Shown here one piece after another: positions 44,353 through 52,675 of a DNA stretch of 64,000 bases. The first letter of the stretch is position 1; every line of letters begins with the position of its first letter. This DNA comes from Mobilisporobacter senegalensis (GTDB lineage: Bacteria; Bacillota; Clostridia; Lachnospirales; Lachnospiraceae), in assembly GCF_003752155.1 (NCBI RefSeq), contig NZ_RJVG01000001.1, forward strand, positions 372,001-436,000, given 5' to 3'. The notes under the pieces were generated by a model. That model made no database searches and was not told the origin of the DNA. It saw only the letters and a program-made list of their open reading frames with translations. Both the position numbers and the translations under genes were made by a program.

Positions 44353-46482
44353 TTATTTGCTTTTTATTGTGCAATCAGGTAACTTCTTTTGTAATGCACC
44401 CAGTTCTTTCTTGGATATTGAAGTGTTTTTTAATATCAGCACATCCAATTCTTTCAGCTCATACAAAGGTGTGTAGTCATCTATTTCATTATTACTTAAA
44501 TCTAAATATTTTAATTTCTTCAATTCACTTAATACTGTAATATCATCTATATAATTATTGTTTAGATGAAGGGTTTTCATATTAACTAATTTTGAAAGAA
44601 TTTCTATATCATATATCTCATTATTTCCTAACTTAAGAGTTGTTAATTTTTTTAATTCCGACAATGCTTCAACCTCTTGAATATGATTATCAGATCCATC
44701 CAAATAGGATAATTCTGTCATATTACCAACAGGATGAATATCGCTAATATTATTACCTTGAATCTTTAAGCTGACTAAATATAGAGAATTCCCAAGAGGT
44801 TCTATATCCTTAATTTTGTTATTGCTTATATCTAATATAGTTACTTTATTAAGATCTTCTGAATTCACAATATTAGTAAGACCTTTATCACTCATATTAA
44901 TTTCATATGGTTTTATAGGCTCATTAAGAGAAACTTTATCAAATGATTCATCTTTGTTCTCTTTGTTTATATAATGAATTGATGAAAATATATTAAAGAA
45001 TATGAATATGGCTGCAGCCGTAATTATTCCAATAAAAGCAATAATATATGATCTTTTAATTTGAAATGAATTTTGCTCGTTCTTAGTCAGATTAAAATCA
45101 ATGTCCTGTGCCCCCATCTCTTTGTCAATATGTTTCATGTCCTTTTTATCAATATGTTGATTAACTTTTTCAATGTGTTTGTTGGCTTTTTCACCCGTTT
45201 GATTATCAAATTGTAGTATCTTGTTGATTTTCTTTTTATTCTTTAATTTTGGTCTCCTTTGTTTTTTTATCTTATTACTCTTCCCCTGATCTTTTTGCTT
45301 TTCTTTCAGTATATCCCTCTTTGGATCTTCTTCTGAGATATCTAATTTGTTTCGTAGATTTATTACCTTGATATCTTCTTCATAATCCTCCTCCAGTTCA
45401 CTTCCTGAAAGTGATACCGTAGGGCCTATGTCTTCTTCTGAAATTAATGATATTCTATTCATTAAAGAAGAGAGCTCTGCTTCATCTGCCTCTGTATAGC
45501 TCATTCCATCTATTTTCTTATAATTTTTATTCGTCCCAGTGTTACCTTCTATAATCAAGTCCAATGCCTCTAAAGAATTTAGCGCCTCATAGAACTCTTC
45601 TGCTGTTTCATAGCGTATCTTTGGATTAAATGCGATTGCCTTTAATATTACTTTGCCCAATGTATCTGAGGCAAAAGCCGGCATCGGCATATCTTCTCCT
45701 TTAAACCTTCTAAGCAAGGCTTCCTGACGCTGACTATGTCTTATTGTGGAAGAATCAGCCGGAAGGAAAGGTATCTTTCTTCCATTTAGAAAGGAGTAAA
45801 GTACAATCCCTAACGAGTAAATATCTGCCCGATAATCATAATCCTTGCCCAGATAAACCTCAGGAGCCATAAACTCATAGGAACCTTTTATGGATAGTCC
45901 TAACTCTGCGCTATGGATTTGCTTTGCTATTCCGAAATCCCCCAGCTTGTAATCTCCGTCACTTGACACAAAAATGTTATCCAGTTTAATATCTCTATGT
46001 ACAATATCATTCTTTTCGCATAAAATAAGTGCCTTGCAGATATCTTTACCCATTCGTACGATTTCTTCATTGGAAAGGTTACGATTGATAGCAAATTCAT
46101 TTAAACTTTGAAGCAGTTCCATTCGGATAAAGATGTGGTATCCTACAGTGTCCTTACGTTCAATTATCAGGTGGTCTTCATAGTTGACAATATTAGTTTT
46201 CCCTTTTAACTGGGACATCAGCGCAATCTCTTCATAAATATCTTTTACTACTTCCCTAAAATAATCCGATGCATCTTCTTCATCCATACCTTCAAAATAA
46301 ACTTGTTTTATCTCATTCTCTGTCCTTGGAATTGATATGACTTTAAGGGCAGCATAATATTTTTGCCCAAACTCTTCCCTTACAATCTTGTATACACTTC
46401 CAAAACTACCTTCCCCAATTAAACTATCTATGTACCAGCTATTCCAAAACGGTTCAAATTCATGTAATTTATTCATATCCAT
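44353..46482 (-). CDS. Transmembrane Ser/Thr kinase with extracellular leucine-rich repeats
   Basis: 709 residues from the ATG at 46482; a GTG frame start at 46536 lies inside the regulon element and is rejected. Kinase domain about 15-300 with all key residues: IGEGSFGSVYK, AALKVI, HRDIKLDN near 160, GDFGIAKQ, FMAPEVYLG. A Lys/Asp-rich linker, a membrane span (about 475-497), then seven or eight 22-residue internalin-type repeats (LTTLKLGNNEIYDIEIL) outside the cell. An active sensor kinase for the adjacent FHA proteins is inferred. The topology resembles EssB (pseudokinase, span, outer domain). Confidence 0.93.
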   Translation of the reverse strand: MDMNKLHEFEPFWNSWYIDSLIGEGSFGSVYKIVREEFGQKYYAALKVISIPRTENEIKQVYFEGMDEEDASDYFREVVKDIYEEIALMSQLKGKTNIVNYEDHLIIERKDTVGYHIFIRMELLQSLNEFAINRNLSNEEIVRMGKDICKALILCEKNDIVHRDIKLDNIFVSSDGDYKLGDFGIAKQIHSAELGLSIKGSYEFMAPEVYLGKDYDYRADIYSLGIVLYSFLNGRKIPFLPADSSTIRHSQRQEALLRRFKGEDMPMPAFASDTLGKVILKAIAFNPKIRYETAEEFYEALNSLEALDLIIEGNTGTNKNYKKIDGMSYTEADEAELSSLMNRISLISEEDIGPTVSLSGSELEEDYEEDIKVINLRNKLDISEEDPKRDILKEKQKDQGKSNKIKKQRRPKLKNKKKINKILQFDNQTGEKANKHIEKVNQHIDKKDMKHIDKEMGAQDIDFNLTKNEQNSFQIKRSYIIAFIGIITAAAIFIFFNIFSSIHYINKENKDESFDKVSLNEPIKPYEINMSDKGLTNIVNSEDLNKVTILDISNNKIKDIEPLGNSLYLVSLKIQGNNISDIHPVGNMTELSYLDGSDNHIQEVEALSELKKLTTLKLGNNEIYDIEILSKLVNMKTLHLNNNYIDDITVLSELKKLKYLDLSNNEIDDYTPLYELKELDVLILKNTSISKKELGALQKKLPDCTIKSK

Positions 46483-46531
46483 ATTTGACTTATTAACTCC
46501 CTTATAAATAAATTTATTTCCAATTTTAGTG

Positions 46532-46558
46532 TGCACCTAATTGCTTTATATATGTCAA
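46532..46558 (-). promoter_or_regulatory. 27-bp regulon element, site 7 (kinase)
   Basis: Leftward TTGACA, 10 nt, AATTAGGTGCA; 49 nt before the kinase ATG. Confidence 0.75.
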
Positions 46559-46650
46559 GCGGAAATTTGAATAATAATGGGGAATTATTGAATGATTAAA
46601 TATTTATCTAACATCACCTAATTAAGGCAAGAAATTATTTATACAAATAA

Positions 46651-46690
46651 AAAAGTCAGTGAGTTCTCTAATGGAAAATCACTGACTTTT
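46651..46690 (-). terminator. Terminator of the 52491-46809 unit
   Basis: Perfect 12-bp stem AAAAGTCAGTGA/TCACTGACTTTT, loop 16, with a leftward T run. The remaining sequence of the 46483-46808 gap, apart from site 7, shows nothing recognisable. Confidence 0.75.
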
Positions 46691-46808
46691 TTCACTTTAT
46701 TCAGTTATATTGGCTGGCTTATTCTTCCTATATCAAATATTATTATTTAAAAATATATTGATTTCTCTGCTTTTTATTTAGTATAAATATTGCCTTTATC
46801 TTATACGG

Positions 46809-47300
46809 TTATTCTAAACTTAGTACTTCAAAATCATACTCCTTAAAACATTCCTTATAATAATCTAGACTTTCTTTTGGGACATATACCTTTTTTAAAC
46901 TAACACAATCACTAAATATATCTATTCCGATTTCCATATTTGGGGGAAGCAATGTCACTATTTTTAAATTATCGCAATCACTTAATGCGTAATTTCCAAT
47001 TGCTTCTACATTTTTAGGAATAACTATTTCGGTAATTTTATCATTAAATGAAAATGATGATTCCCCTAATTTTCTCAAAGAATCTGGTAACTTAATTTCT
47101 TTTATTAGTTTTAATGAAAACGAATTTCTGCCAATACTTTCAAGGCTGGATGACCATTTAACTTTTTCTAATAGCCTACAAGAAAGAAATGCACTCTCTT
47201 CCACATATCTTACTGCATCAGGCATAACAACACTTTCTAGATAATCACAACCTGTAAAGGAATTAAGTCCTATCCCAACTACAATATAATTTTTAATCAT
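46809..47300 (-). CDS. BspA-type LRR protein, copy 1, lipobox deleted
   Basis: 163 residues. It begins MIKNYIV like the lipoprotein genes at 48115 and 49036 but then jumps directly to VGIGLNSFTGCD. The lipobox and about 110 residues present in the full copy (48191) are missing, and the join lies at a short shared sequence (TATIV/TVVG). Four or five LRR_5-type repeats follow (AIGNYALSDCDNLKIVTL) and the same YKECFKEYDFEVLS end. Without the signal the product would stay in the cytosol, so it may be non-functional or re-purposed. Confidence 0.7.
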   Translation of the reverse strand: MIKNYIVVGIGLNSFTGCDYLESVVMPDAVRYVEESAFLSCRLLEKVKWSSSLESIGRNSFSLKLIKEIKLPDSLRKLGESSFSFNDKITEIVIPKNVEAIGNYALSDCDNLKIVTLLPPNMEIGIDIFSDCVSLKKVYVPKESLDYYKECFKEYDFEVLSLE

Positions 47301-47375
47301 TTATTATCCCCCATTGCATCCTTCATCATTTTAAGATATGCTTTATATGAATTATAAACCTTACCATCTTAGGTA
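47301..47375 (-). repeat. Duplicated 3' tail of the metallopeptidase gene, copy 1
   Basis: Leftward translation YNSYKAYLKMMKDAMGDNK then stop matches the last residues of the 49033 gene product (NSYKSYLKMMKGAMEGNK). It shows that the tandem unit is the effector's 3' end plus a lipoprotein gene. Confidence 0.8.
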
Positions 47376-48115
47376 TTACTCAATACTTAATACTTCAAAG
47401 TCATACTCTGCAAAACAATCCTTATAATAATCCAGGCTTTCTTTTGGGACATATACTTTTTTCAAACTATCACAATTTTGGAATACATACTTTCCTAACT
47501 TTAGATTTTTAGATAAAATTGTAACTTTTTCTAAGTTACTGCAATCGTTAAATGCCCACCCCCCCAACGTTTCAACGTTTTCTGGTATTTCTATTTTAAC
47601 TACTTTTTTATTATATGATAATAAAGAATCACCTATCCACCGTAAGGAATTAGGTAATTGTATCTTATTTAAGTTAATTAAATCATTATGGTATCAGACA
47701 TTTTTATACTTTTTAAATAATCACAACCTGTAAAGGAGTTAAGCCCTATCCCAACTACAGTATAAATTTTATTATTGTAAACTACTTCCTCTGGAATATT
47801 AGCTTCTACTATGTCTTTTATTCCAAAGCCATTCGGATATTCCTCACCGTATATTTGTGTTGCACCATCTTGTCCATCCTGTACATCTGCAATATAAACT
47901 TCTGACTTTCCTGTAATCTGATATCCAAATTGATCATCCCAAAAGTCAACTTTTCTTTTTTCAGATACAACTTGTGAAGTATCTCCCTCATCGTAAGATA
48001 TTTCATTTTGGGTGTTTTGATTCACTCTGTCTGTTCTTGAATTATCAAAGCTTTCATTACTGCATCCAGTTACAAGCATACTTATTATAATTAGTACAAC
48101 ATATTTTTTTATCAT
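47376..48115 (-). pseudogene. BspA-type LRR lipoprotein, copy 2, broken
   Basis: The first 145 codons (47678-48115) match the intact copy, including a lipobox (MLVTGCSN), and end prematurely after KMSDTIMI. The frame then resumes as INLNKIQLPNSLRWIGDSLL and continues to the normal end (EYDFEVLSIE) at 47376. About 35 codons are missing at the join and the frame is shifted. The downstream part has an internal ATG (47567) without a sensible role. A run of seven G (C7 on the + strand, near 47558) lies in the downstream half but is in frame. Confidence 0.75.
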
Positions 48116-48190
48116 TTATTATCCCCCATTGCATCCTTCATCATTTTAAGATATGCTTTATACGAATTATAGGCCTTACCATCTTAGGTA
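48116..48190 (-). repeat. Duplicated 3' tail of the metallopeptidase gene, copy 2
   Basis: Almost identical to 47301-47375 (shared TTATCCCCCATTGCATCCTT and ATTTTAAGATATGCTTTATA), separating lipoprotein copies 2 and 3. Confidence 0.8.
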
Positions 48191-49036
48191 TTACTCAATG
48201 CTTAATACTTCAAAGTCATACTCCTTAAAACATTCCTTATAATAATCTCGACTTTCCTTTGGAACGTATACTTTTTTTAAATTATCACAATTAAAGAAAA
48301 CATACTCTCCTACTTTTATCTCTGGTGAAAGAAATTTGACTTCTTGTAAGCTAATACAATCGTTAAAAGCCCATTTTCCCAATACTTGAACATTTTCTGG
48401 TATTTCAATTTTAACCACTTTTTTATTAAAAGATATTAAAGATTCACCAATCCACCTCAATGAATTAGGCAATTTTATTTCACTTAGCTCAAGTAAAGAA
48501 AAGGAATTATCTCCAATATATACAAGATTTTCTGACCACTTAATAGTCTCAACTTGTTCACAAGCTTCAAAAGCACTATATTCCACAAATTTTATGGTAT
48601 CAGGCATATAAATACTTTTGACATTATCACAGCCTGTAAAGGAATAATAACCTATTCCTACAACCGTATAGGTCTTATTGTCATAAATCACTTTTTCTGG
48701 AATAGTAACTTCTACTACGTCTTTTATTCCAAAACCATTATAGTATTCTACACCTGGCACTTGTGTTGCACCATCTTGTCCATCCTGTACATCTGCAATA
48801 TAAACTTCTGATTTCCCCATAATCTGATATCCGAACTGTTCATCCCAAAAGTCAACTTTTCGTTTTTCAGGTACAACTACAAAAGTATCTCCCTCATAAG
48901 ATACCTCATCATATACAGACTGTTCTTTTTTTGTATTTTGTCCTGGTTTATCTATTCTTGAATTATCAAAGTTTCCATTACCGCATCCTGATAGAAGTAC
49001 ACTTATTATAATTAGCACAATATAATTTCTTATCAT
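48191..49036 (-). CDS. BspA-type LRR lipoprotein, intact copy 3
   Basis: 281 residues. Lipoprotein signal with lipobox LLSGCGN (Cys18), an acidic linker, a beta region (WDEQFGYQIMGKSEVYIADV), then five LRR_5 (BspA-type) repeats such as WAFNDCISLQEVKFL, ending KEYDFEVLSIE. Anchored outside the membrane. Its ATG overlaps the metallopeptidase stop by four bases. Immediate coupling to an effector gene and its duplication suggest a surface-displayed immunity protein, which is an inference. Confidence 0.85.
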   Translation of the reverse strand: MIRNYIVLIIISVLLSGCGNGNFDNSRIDKPGQNTKKEQSVYDEVSYEGDTFVVVPEKRKVDFWDEQFGYQIMGKSEVYIADVQDGQDGATQVPGVEYYNGFGIKDVVEVTIPEKVIYDNKTYTVVGIGYYSFTGCDNVKSIYMPDTIKFVEYSAFEACEQVETIKWSENLVYIGDNSFSLLELSEIKLPNSLRWIGESLISFNKKVVKIEIPENVQVLGKWAFNDCISLQEVKFLSPEIKVGEYVFFNCDNLKKVYVPKESRDYYKECFKEYDFEVLSIE

Positions 49037-50298
49037 TTATTACCCTCCATTGCGCCCTTCATCATTTTAAGATAAGATTTATATGAATTAGGAAAATATT
49101 TTTCTAATATTTTAAGATCATTGGGATCTTGCATAATTGTAATCTCTGTATAATGTGCAAAAGCTTCTTTATTCAGCCGTCTCTGATCAGGTTTCCCATC
49201 AGAACCGTATTTCCAATACTCATCATAATGACCATAATATCCCTTTACGTTATATTTATAAACTGCTCCCATTATATCAGTAAATTCAGCAATCTTTGGC
49301 TCGTTAACATTCACAGTTGTTTTAATTGCTTTCATAGCTTTAGAGGAATCACCATTATTTGCAGTTTTTATCGCCTCACAATCACTAATCAATGCATCAT
49401 AAAACTCCTTAGCATATGGTCCAGTAGAAATGTAATAATCAGAATCTTTAAATATACTTTCACCCTTTGCTATGTCAACTGCATTATTGTCTGTCCAATG
49501 TCCATATTCATGGAACCAGGTGGTATAAGGATTTCTAAGATTATCTTTCTCTGTAGGCATATTCATATAGACACCGTTAAAATTCATGTTATAATTACTA
49601 GTTAATGAATAATTGCCATCTACTAAATACCAATATACAGAATTCTCATAATATAAGTCGATAATTTTATCTGTAACTTCCCTTGCTTCTTTCCCAAAAT
49701 ATTTTCCGATCTCATTCTTATTTTTATTGTCCCAGAGGATTCGGTCTATCTCTCTCATGTCATCAAATGTAACTTCATCCCTCCAGGAACTAATATGTCT
49801 ATCCATAGAATCTAACAGATTATCTGAAGGAACATCAACATCCAGATCACCCAATGCTGATTCATAATCATTCGCAAGTTCACTGTCAAGTTCAAGACTG
49901 GCTACTATGTCAAGAAGGCTATCCCCTTTGTAATTATAAAATGGAGCACCTTTGCTGGTGTCTACTTCAATATCACTGGGGTTTAGTTTATATAAACTGC
50001 TAATATAGCCCTGGATTTGCTGCCAAAACGGCTTATCAATAACCTCTGCTATCTCTTCATGAATTTTATTAGCATAATCAGCTAACGCCTCCTGAATGTC
50101 TTCTAATTTATTGATATCCCTATCCGTTAAATCATTGGTAACTGTTCCTATATCCCCTGTTTGATACGCAACTTTCCTGGCACTTTCCGCTGCAATTCGA
50201 ATTCTTTTTAAACTAGAGATTGCGCGACTATATCTATTATCATTCCAATGATTATATAATTCATTCCAACTATCATAACTTGATTCAATTGACCGCAT
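49033..50298 (-). CDS. T7SS-associated HExxH metallopeptidase effector
   Basis: 421 residues. A helical N-terminus (about 1-115, with SSLKRIRIAAESARK) is followed by a linker and a metallopeptidase domain. The zinc motif TTWFHEYGHWTDN is at 259-271 (HEYGH), and a downstream RRLNKEAFAHYTEI could supply the third ligand, as in gluzincins. No signal peptide. GAGGGGAG before the ATG. Preceded by WXG-like partner genes and followed by the lipoprotein array. A toxin acting on target envelope proteins is inferred. Confidence 0.78.
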   Translation of the reverse strand: MRSIESSYDSWNELYNHWNDNRYSRAISSLKRIRIAAESARKVAYQTGDIGTVTNDLTDRDINKLEDIQEALADYANKIHEEIAEVIDKPFWQQIQGYISSLYKLNPSDIEVDTSKGAPFYNYKGDSLLDIVASLELDSELANDYESALGDLDVDVPSDNLLDSMDRHISSWRDEVTFDDMREIDRILWDNKNKNEIGKYFGKEAREVTDKIIDLYYENSVYWYLVDGNYSLTSNYNMNFNGVYMNMPTEKDNLRNPYTTWFHEYGHWTDNNAVDIAKGESIFKDSDYYISTGPYAKEFYDALISDCEAIKTANNGDSSKAMKAIKTTVNVNEPKIAEFTDIMGAVYKYNVKGYYGHYDEYWKYGSDGKPDQRRLNKEAFAHYTEITIMQDPNDLKILEKYFPNSYKSYLKMMKGAMEGNK

Positions 50299-50311
50299 GA
50301 TATACTCCCCT

Positions 50312-50599
50312 CTATTTCATAGATTTTGCAACAGCAGTATCTTCTGCTACTGCTGTCTCTTTTACATATTGAAAATATTCTGCCGCTACGCTACAAAAAG
50401 TAGAAAAACTATTTAGATGGGCCAGCAATGGAGTAAAACTTTCATCCAGCCCACTGGATGCCATTCCCTTATAAACCCTTGGAATATTAGTCTGTAATTG
50501 ATTGGTTTTTGTAATTACGGAATCCATTTCTGTTTTTAAATCTTTCATATCTTGAACTAATACTTCCAAAAATTCCGGATTAAATACTATATCTGCCAT
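50312..50599 (-). CDS. Small helical T7SS partner protein
   Basis: 95 residues, two helices with a central turn PRVYKGMASSGLDESF where WXG100 proteins have their Trp turn; Trp is absent. GGAGG before the ATG; 13 bases before the metallopeptidase gene. Probably an effector-specific export partner of the Lap/WXG-like kind. Confidence 0.65.
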   Translation of the reverse strand: MADIVFNPEFLEVLVQDMKDLKTEMDSVITKTNQLQTNIPRVYKGMASSGLDESFTPLLAHLNSFSTFCSVAAEYFQYVKETAVAEDTAVAKSMK

Positions 50600-50601
50600 A
50601 T

Positions 50602-51234
50602 TTACGCCTCCTGACCAATTAATCTTGTTATTCGATCATTCATCATGTCGGCTGAATCTTTATATAATATATGATCCATAGAATCATAATAATATCTTTC
50701 ATTTCCGTCATAGAAGAATAACATCGATTTCATCTTTTCCCCTATAATGTGACTTAATCGAAATCTGCCTTTTGATTCAAACAGATATTTATTACTGATA
50801 TCTCTATAATCAATATTATCTACTGGATTGCTATAGGGCGCCTTACCCTCTCTGTTTACAAAATCGTATTTCTTTTCTATTGTCTTAATAATGGAATCAG
50901 TAAATATTGTGTTTATCTCATAAGCGTCATAATCATTCGGATTTATAACAATGGTAATGGTCTCATCATATATTCCCATCCAGATTCCTTGGATTTCTAT
51001 GTGTCTTTTTGCCTCTTTATATTTCTTTAACCTTCCAAAGATAAGAGCTCCCTCTGCTGTAAAATGATAAAAATCTTTTAAAACTCCTTTTTTTATCATA
51101 GAAGCTTTTGCATTGGCGAATAAATTAGCCTTCTGCTCTGTTCTAGGATTCCCACTATTCTTAATTCCAATAATAGATTTATTATCAATTGCCCTGTTCA
51201 ATGTTTTTATCTCATTTAATGTTAAACTTATCAT
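50602..51234 (-). CDS. Putative EspG/DUF5081-like T7SS chaperone
   Basis: 210 residues. N-terminal LTLNEIKTLNRAIDNKSIIGI, then alternating strands and helices (GIWMGIYDETITIVINP; FRLSHIIGEKMKSMLFFYD). No membrane span. The length and layout recall the EspG-like DUF5081 proteins found in T7SS effector clusters. GAAGGAGG precedes the ATG; two-base gap to the next gene. Family call tentative. Confidence 0.45.
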   Translation of the reverse strand: MISLTLNEIKTLNRAIDNKSIIGIKNSGNPRTEQKANLFANAKASMIKKGVLKDFYHFTAEGALIFGRLKKYKEAKRHIEIQGIWMGIYDETITIVINPNDYDAYEINTIFTDSIIKTIEKKYDFVNREGKAPYSNPVDNIDYRDISNKYLFESKGRFRLSHIIGEKMKSMLFFYDGNERYYYDSMDHILYKDSADMMNDRITRLIGQEA

Positions 51235-51247
51235 TTTACTCCTCCTT

Positions 51248-52057
51248 CTATTGATACTCTTGTAATTTTCTTATATTTGAGGAAGTGGAATAGAAGCTTT
51301 CCGTATTTTCTGTCAGTGAGTTCATATGTACTTTCATTGCTTCAAAAAAATATCCGATATCCTCAGCATAAATCTGATAGGTGTCCATCATTACTAATGA
51401 TCTATCCTTTGCTTTACCTATCCACTCCACATTTCCGTTTATTTTAGAAGTTACTGTCTTTAATCGTTCAAGAATGTTCGTCTGATAATCTCCTATTAGT
51501 ACATCAATAGAACCAATCATATCATTAATATCTTCATCTACTTTAATACTTGGTATATACTCCTTTACCCCTGCAATTTTATCAATAGCATTTGCAAGGC
51601 CGTTATGAAACTTATCTATGTTATAAGCTTTATCTTCCGCTGACTCCCGCTTATTCTTAAAATCTTCATAATTGGATGCTTTGGTATTCTTCCAATCTAT
51701 CGTATCATCTGATGTATTACCAGGTGTTCCATTATCATCAATATTAATATTATATCCACTTTTATCAGCAGCCGCTTTTACTCCTTCTGCATCGACTTTA
51801 CCGGAAGATAAATCTGACTCCATCTGGGTCTGCCATTTATCATAATTAGACATATTATTTTCATAATTTTCTTTTGCTTCTTTTTCAATTTCCATGGCTT
51901 TTTTGGTACTAGCATTGGATATTTTATCTGATAATTTATCCCCATAATTGGATACTTTTTCTCCTACATCACTGAGAGTATCCTTAATTTTATCACTGGC
52001 ACTATCTAATCGCTCTTCCACATCCGAAAGAATATCATATAATTTATCAAGTTTCAT
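51248..52057 (-). CDS. Helical WXG-like T7SS protein
   Basis: 269 residues. Long N-terminal helix repeats (DKIKDTLSDVGEKVSNYGDK), an acidic middle (DDNGTPGNTSDD), and a C-terminal helical hairpin with a WXG turn in GNVEWIGKAKDRSLV (Trp-Ile-Gly) near 213, followed by YQIYAEDIGYFFEAM. Likely a secreted partner. GGGAGGG before the ATG. Confidence 0.65.
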   Translation of the reverse strand: MKLDKLYDILSDVEERLDSASDKIKDTLSDVGEKVSNYGDKLSDKISNASTKKAMEIEKEAKENYENNMSNYDKWQTQMESDLSSGKVDAEGVKAAADKSGYNINIDDNGTPGNTSDDTIDWKNTKASNYEDFKNKRESAEDKAYNIDKFHNGLANAIDKIAGVKEYIPSIKVDEDINDMIGSIDVLIGDYQTNILERLKTVTSKINGNVEWIGKAKDRSLVMMDTYQIYAEDIGYFFEAMKVHMNSLTENTESFYSTSSNIRKLQEYQ

Positions 52058-52092
52058 GTAATTAACCCTCCCTATAGTTGAACTATGTAGAT

Positions 52093-52491
52093 TTATCTGA
52101 CTTTAATTTCCCTTGCTGCTTCTTCGGCTCTTCTTCTCGCCTCTTCAGCCCTTCTTCGTTCTGCCTCTTCAATTGCATGTAATCTACGGCCTTCCCTATT
52201 ATAATACTCTGCTTTCTCCAATGCATTTTTTTTACAGTCACTTGCTGTATCCAATGCTGTTTGAGAGTATTCTAGTAAACTTCTAAAGTTGATTTTCCAT
52301 TTATCCAGTACCATCTCAAATAAATCCACATATTTACCTTCTAAATTCCCTCCTGAAATAGAGGGATTTCCTAAACTACTATCTTCTAAATGCCATTCAA
52401 TTTCATTTTTTATAACTGAGATATACGTCTCAAGTTCGCTTGCTATTTTTGTGTACTTGTTGGCTTTTGCAAATGCTTCTAACGAATTCAT
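52093..52491 (-). CDS. Helical T7SS accessory protein with Arg/Glu tail
   Basis: 132 residues, helical throughout. A Trp-containing turn (LDKWKINFRSLLEYS) near 64, and a highly charged tail (AIEEAERRRAEEARRRAEEA). The tail resembles the 36613 protein. TAGGAG before the ATG. First gene of the effector unit behind site 8. Confidence 0.6.
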   Translation of the reverse strand: MNSLEAFAKANKYTKIASELETYISVIKNEIEWHLEDSSLGNPSISGGNLEGKYVDLFEMVLDKWKINFRSLLEYSQTALDTASDCKKNALEKAEYYNREGRRLHAIEEAERRRAEEARRRAEEAAREIKVR

Positions 52492-52620
52492 ATAACCACT
52501 CCTATAATTATTTGATTTATATTATTAAGTGGATTATCAATAGTTATGATATAATTTTACCATAAATTACAAATAATTTCCATGTCAATAATATAAGATA
52601 CCATTGTTACAGTCTTAGTA

Positions 52621-52647
52621 TGCACCTAATTGATTCATATGTGTCAA
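52621..52647 (-). promoter_or_regulatory. 27-bp regulon element, site 8 (metallopeptidase effector unit)
   Basis: Leftward TTGACA, 10 nt, AATTAGGTGCA; 129 nt from the ATG at 52491, with the same TTACA block 14 nt to the left on the + strand. Confidence 0.75.
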
Positions 52648-52675
52648 GAGAGAATCCAATGATTTGTAAATAAAA

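Noticed and set aside
44353-44870. Regular ~66-bp periodicity considered as a CRISPR-like or DNA repeat
   Set aside because: It is the codon echo of 22-residue leucine-rich repeats; the DNA copies are not identical.
46483-46536. GTG start at 46536 for the kinase
   Set aside because: The first codons would be the conserved TGCAC block of regulon site 7; the ATG at 46482 is the first start after a GGGAG.
46610-46626. CACCTAATTAAGG as a further partial element
   Set aside because: There is no TGTCAA at the fixed spacing and no gene start to the left that it could serve apart from the kinase, which already has site 7.
47555-47565. C7 tract as a phase-variation switch
   Set aside because: Only seven bases, in frame, and lying in a gene already broken by a separate deletion and frameshift.
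49129-49605. Rightward open frame of 158 codons inside the metallopeptidase gene
   Set aside because: Antisense to a gene with a clear HExxH domain; no ribosome site, Cys/Ile-rich shadow composition.
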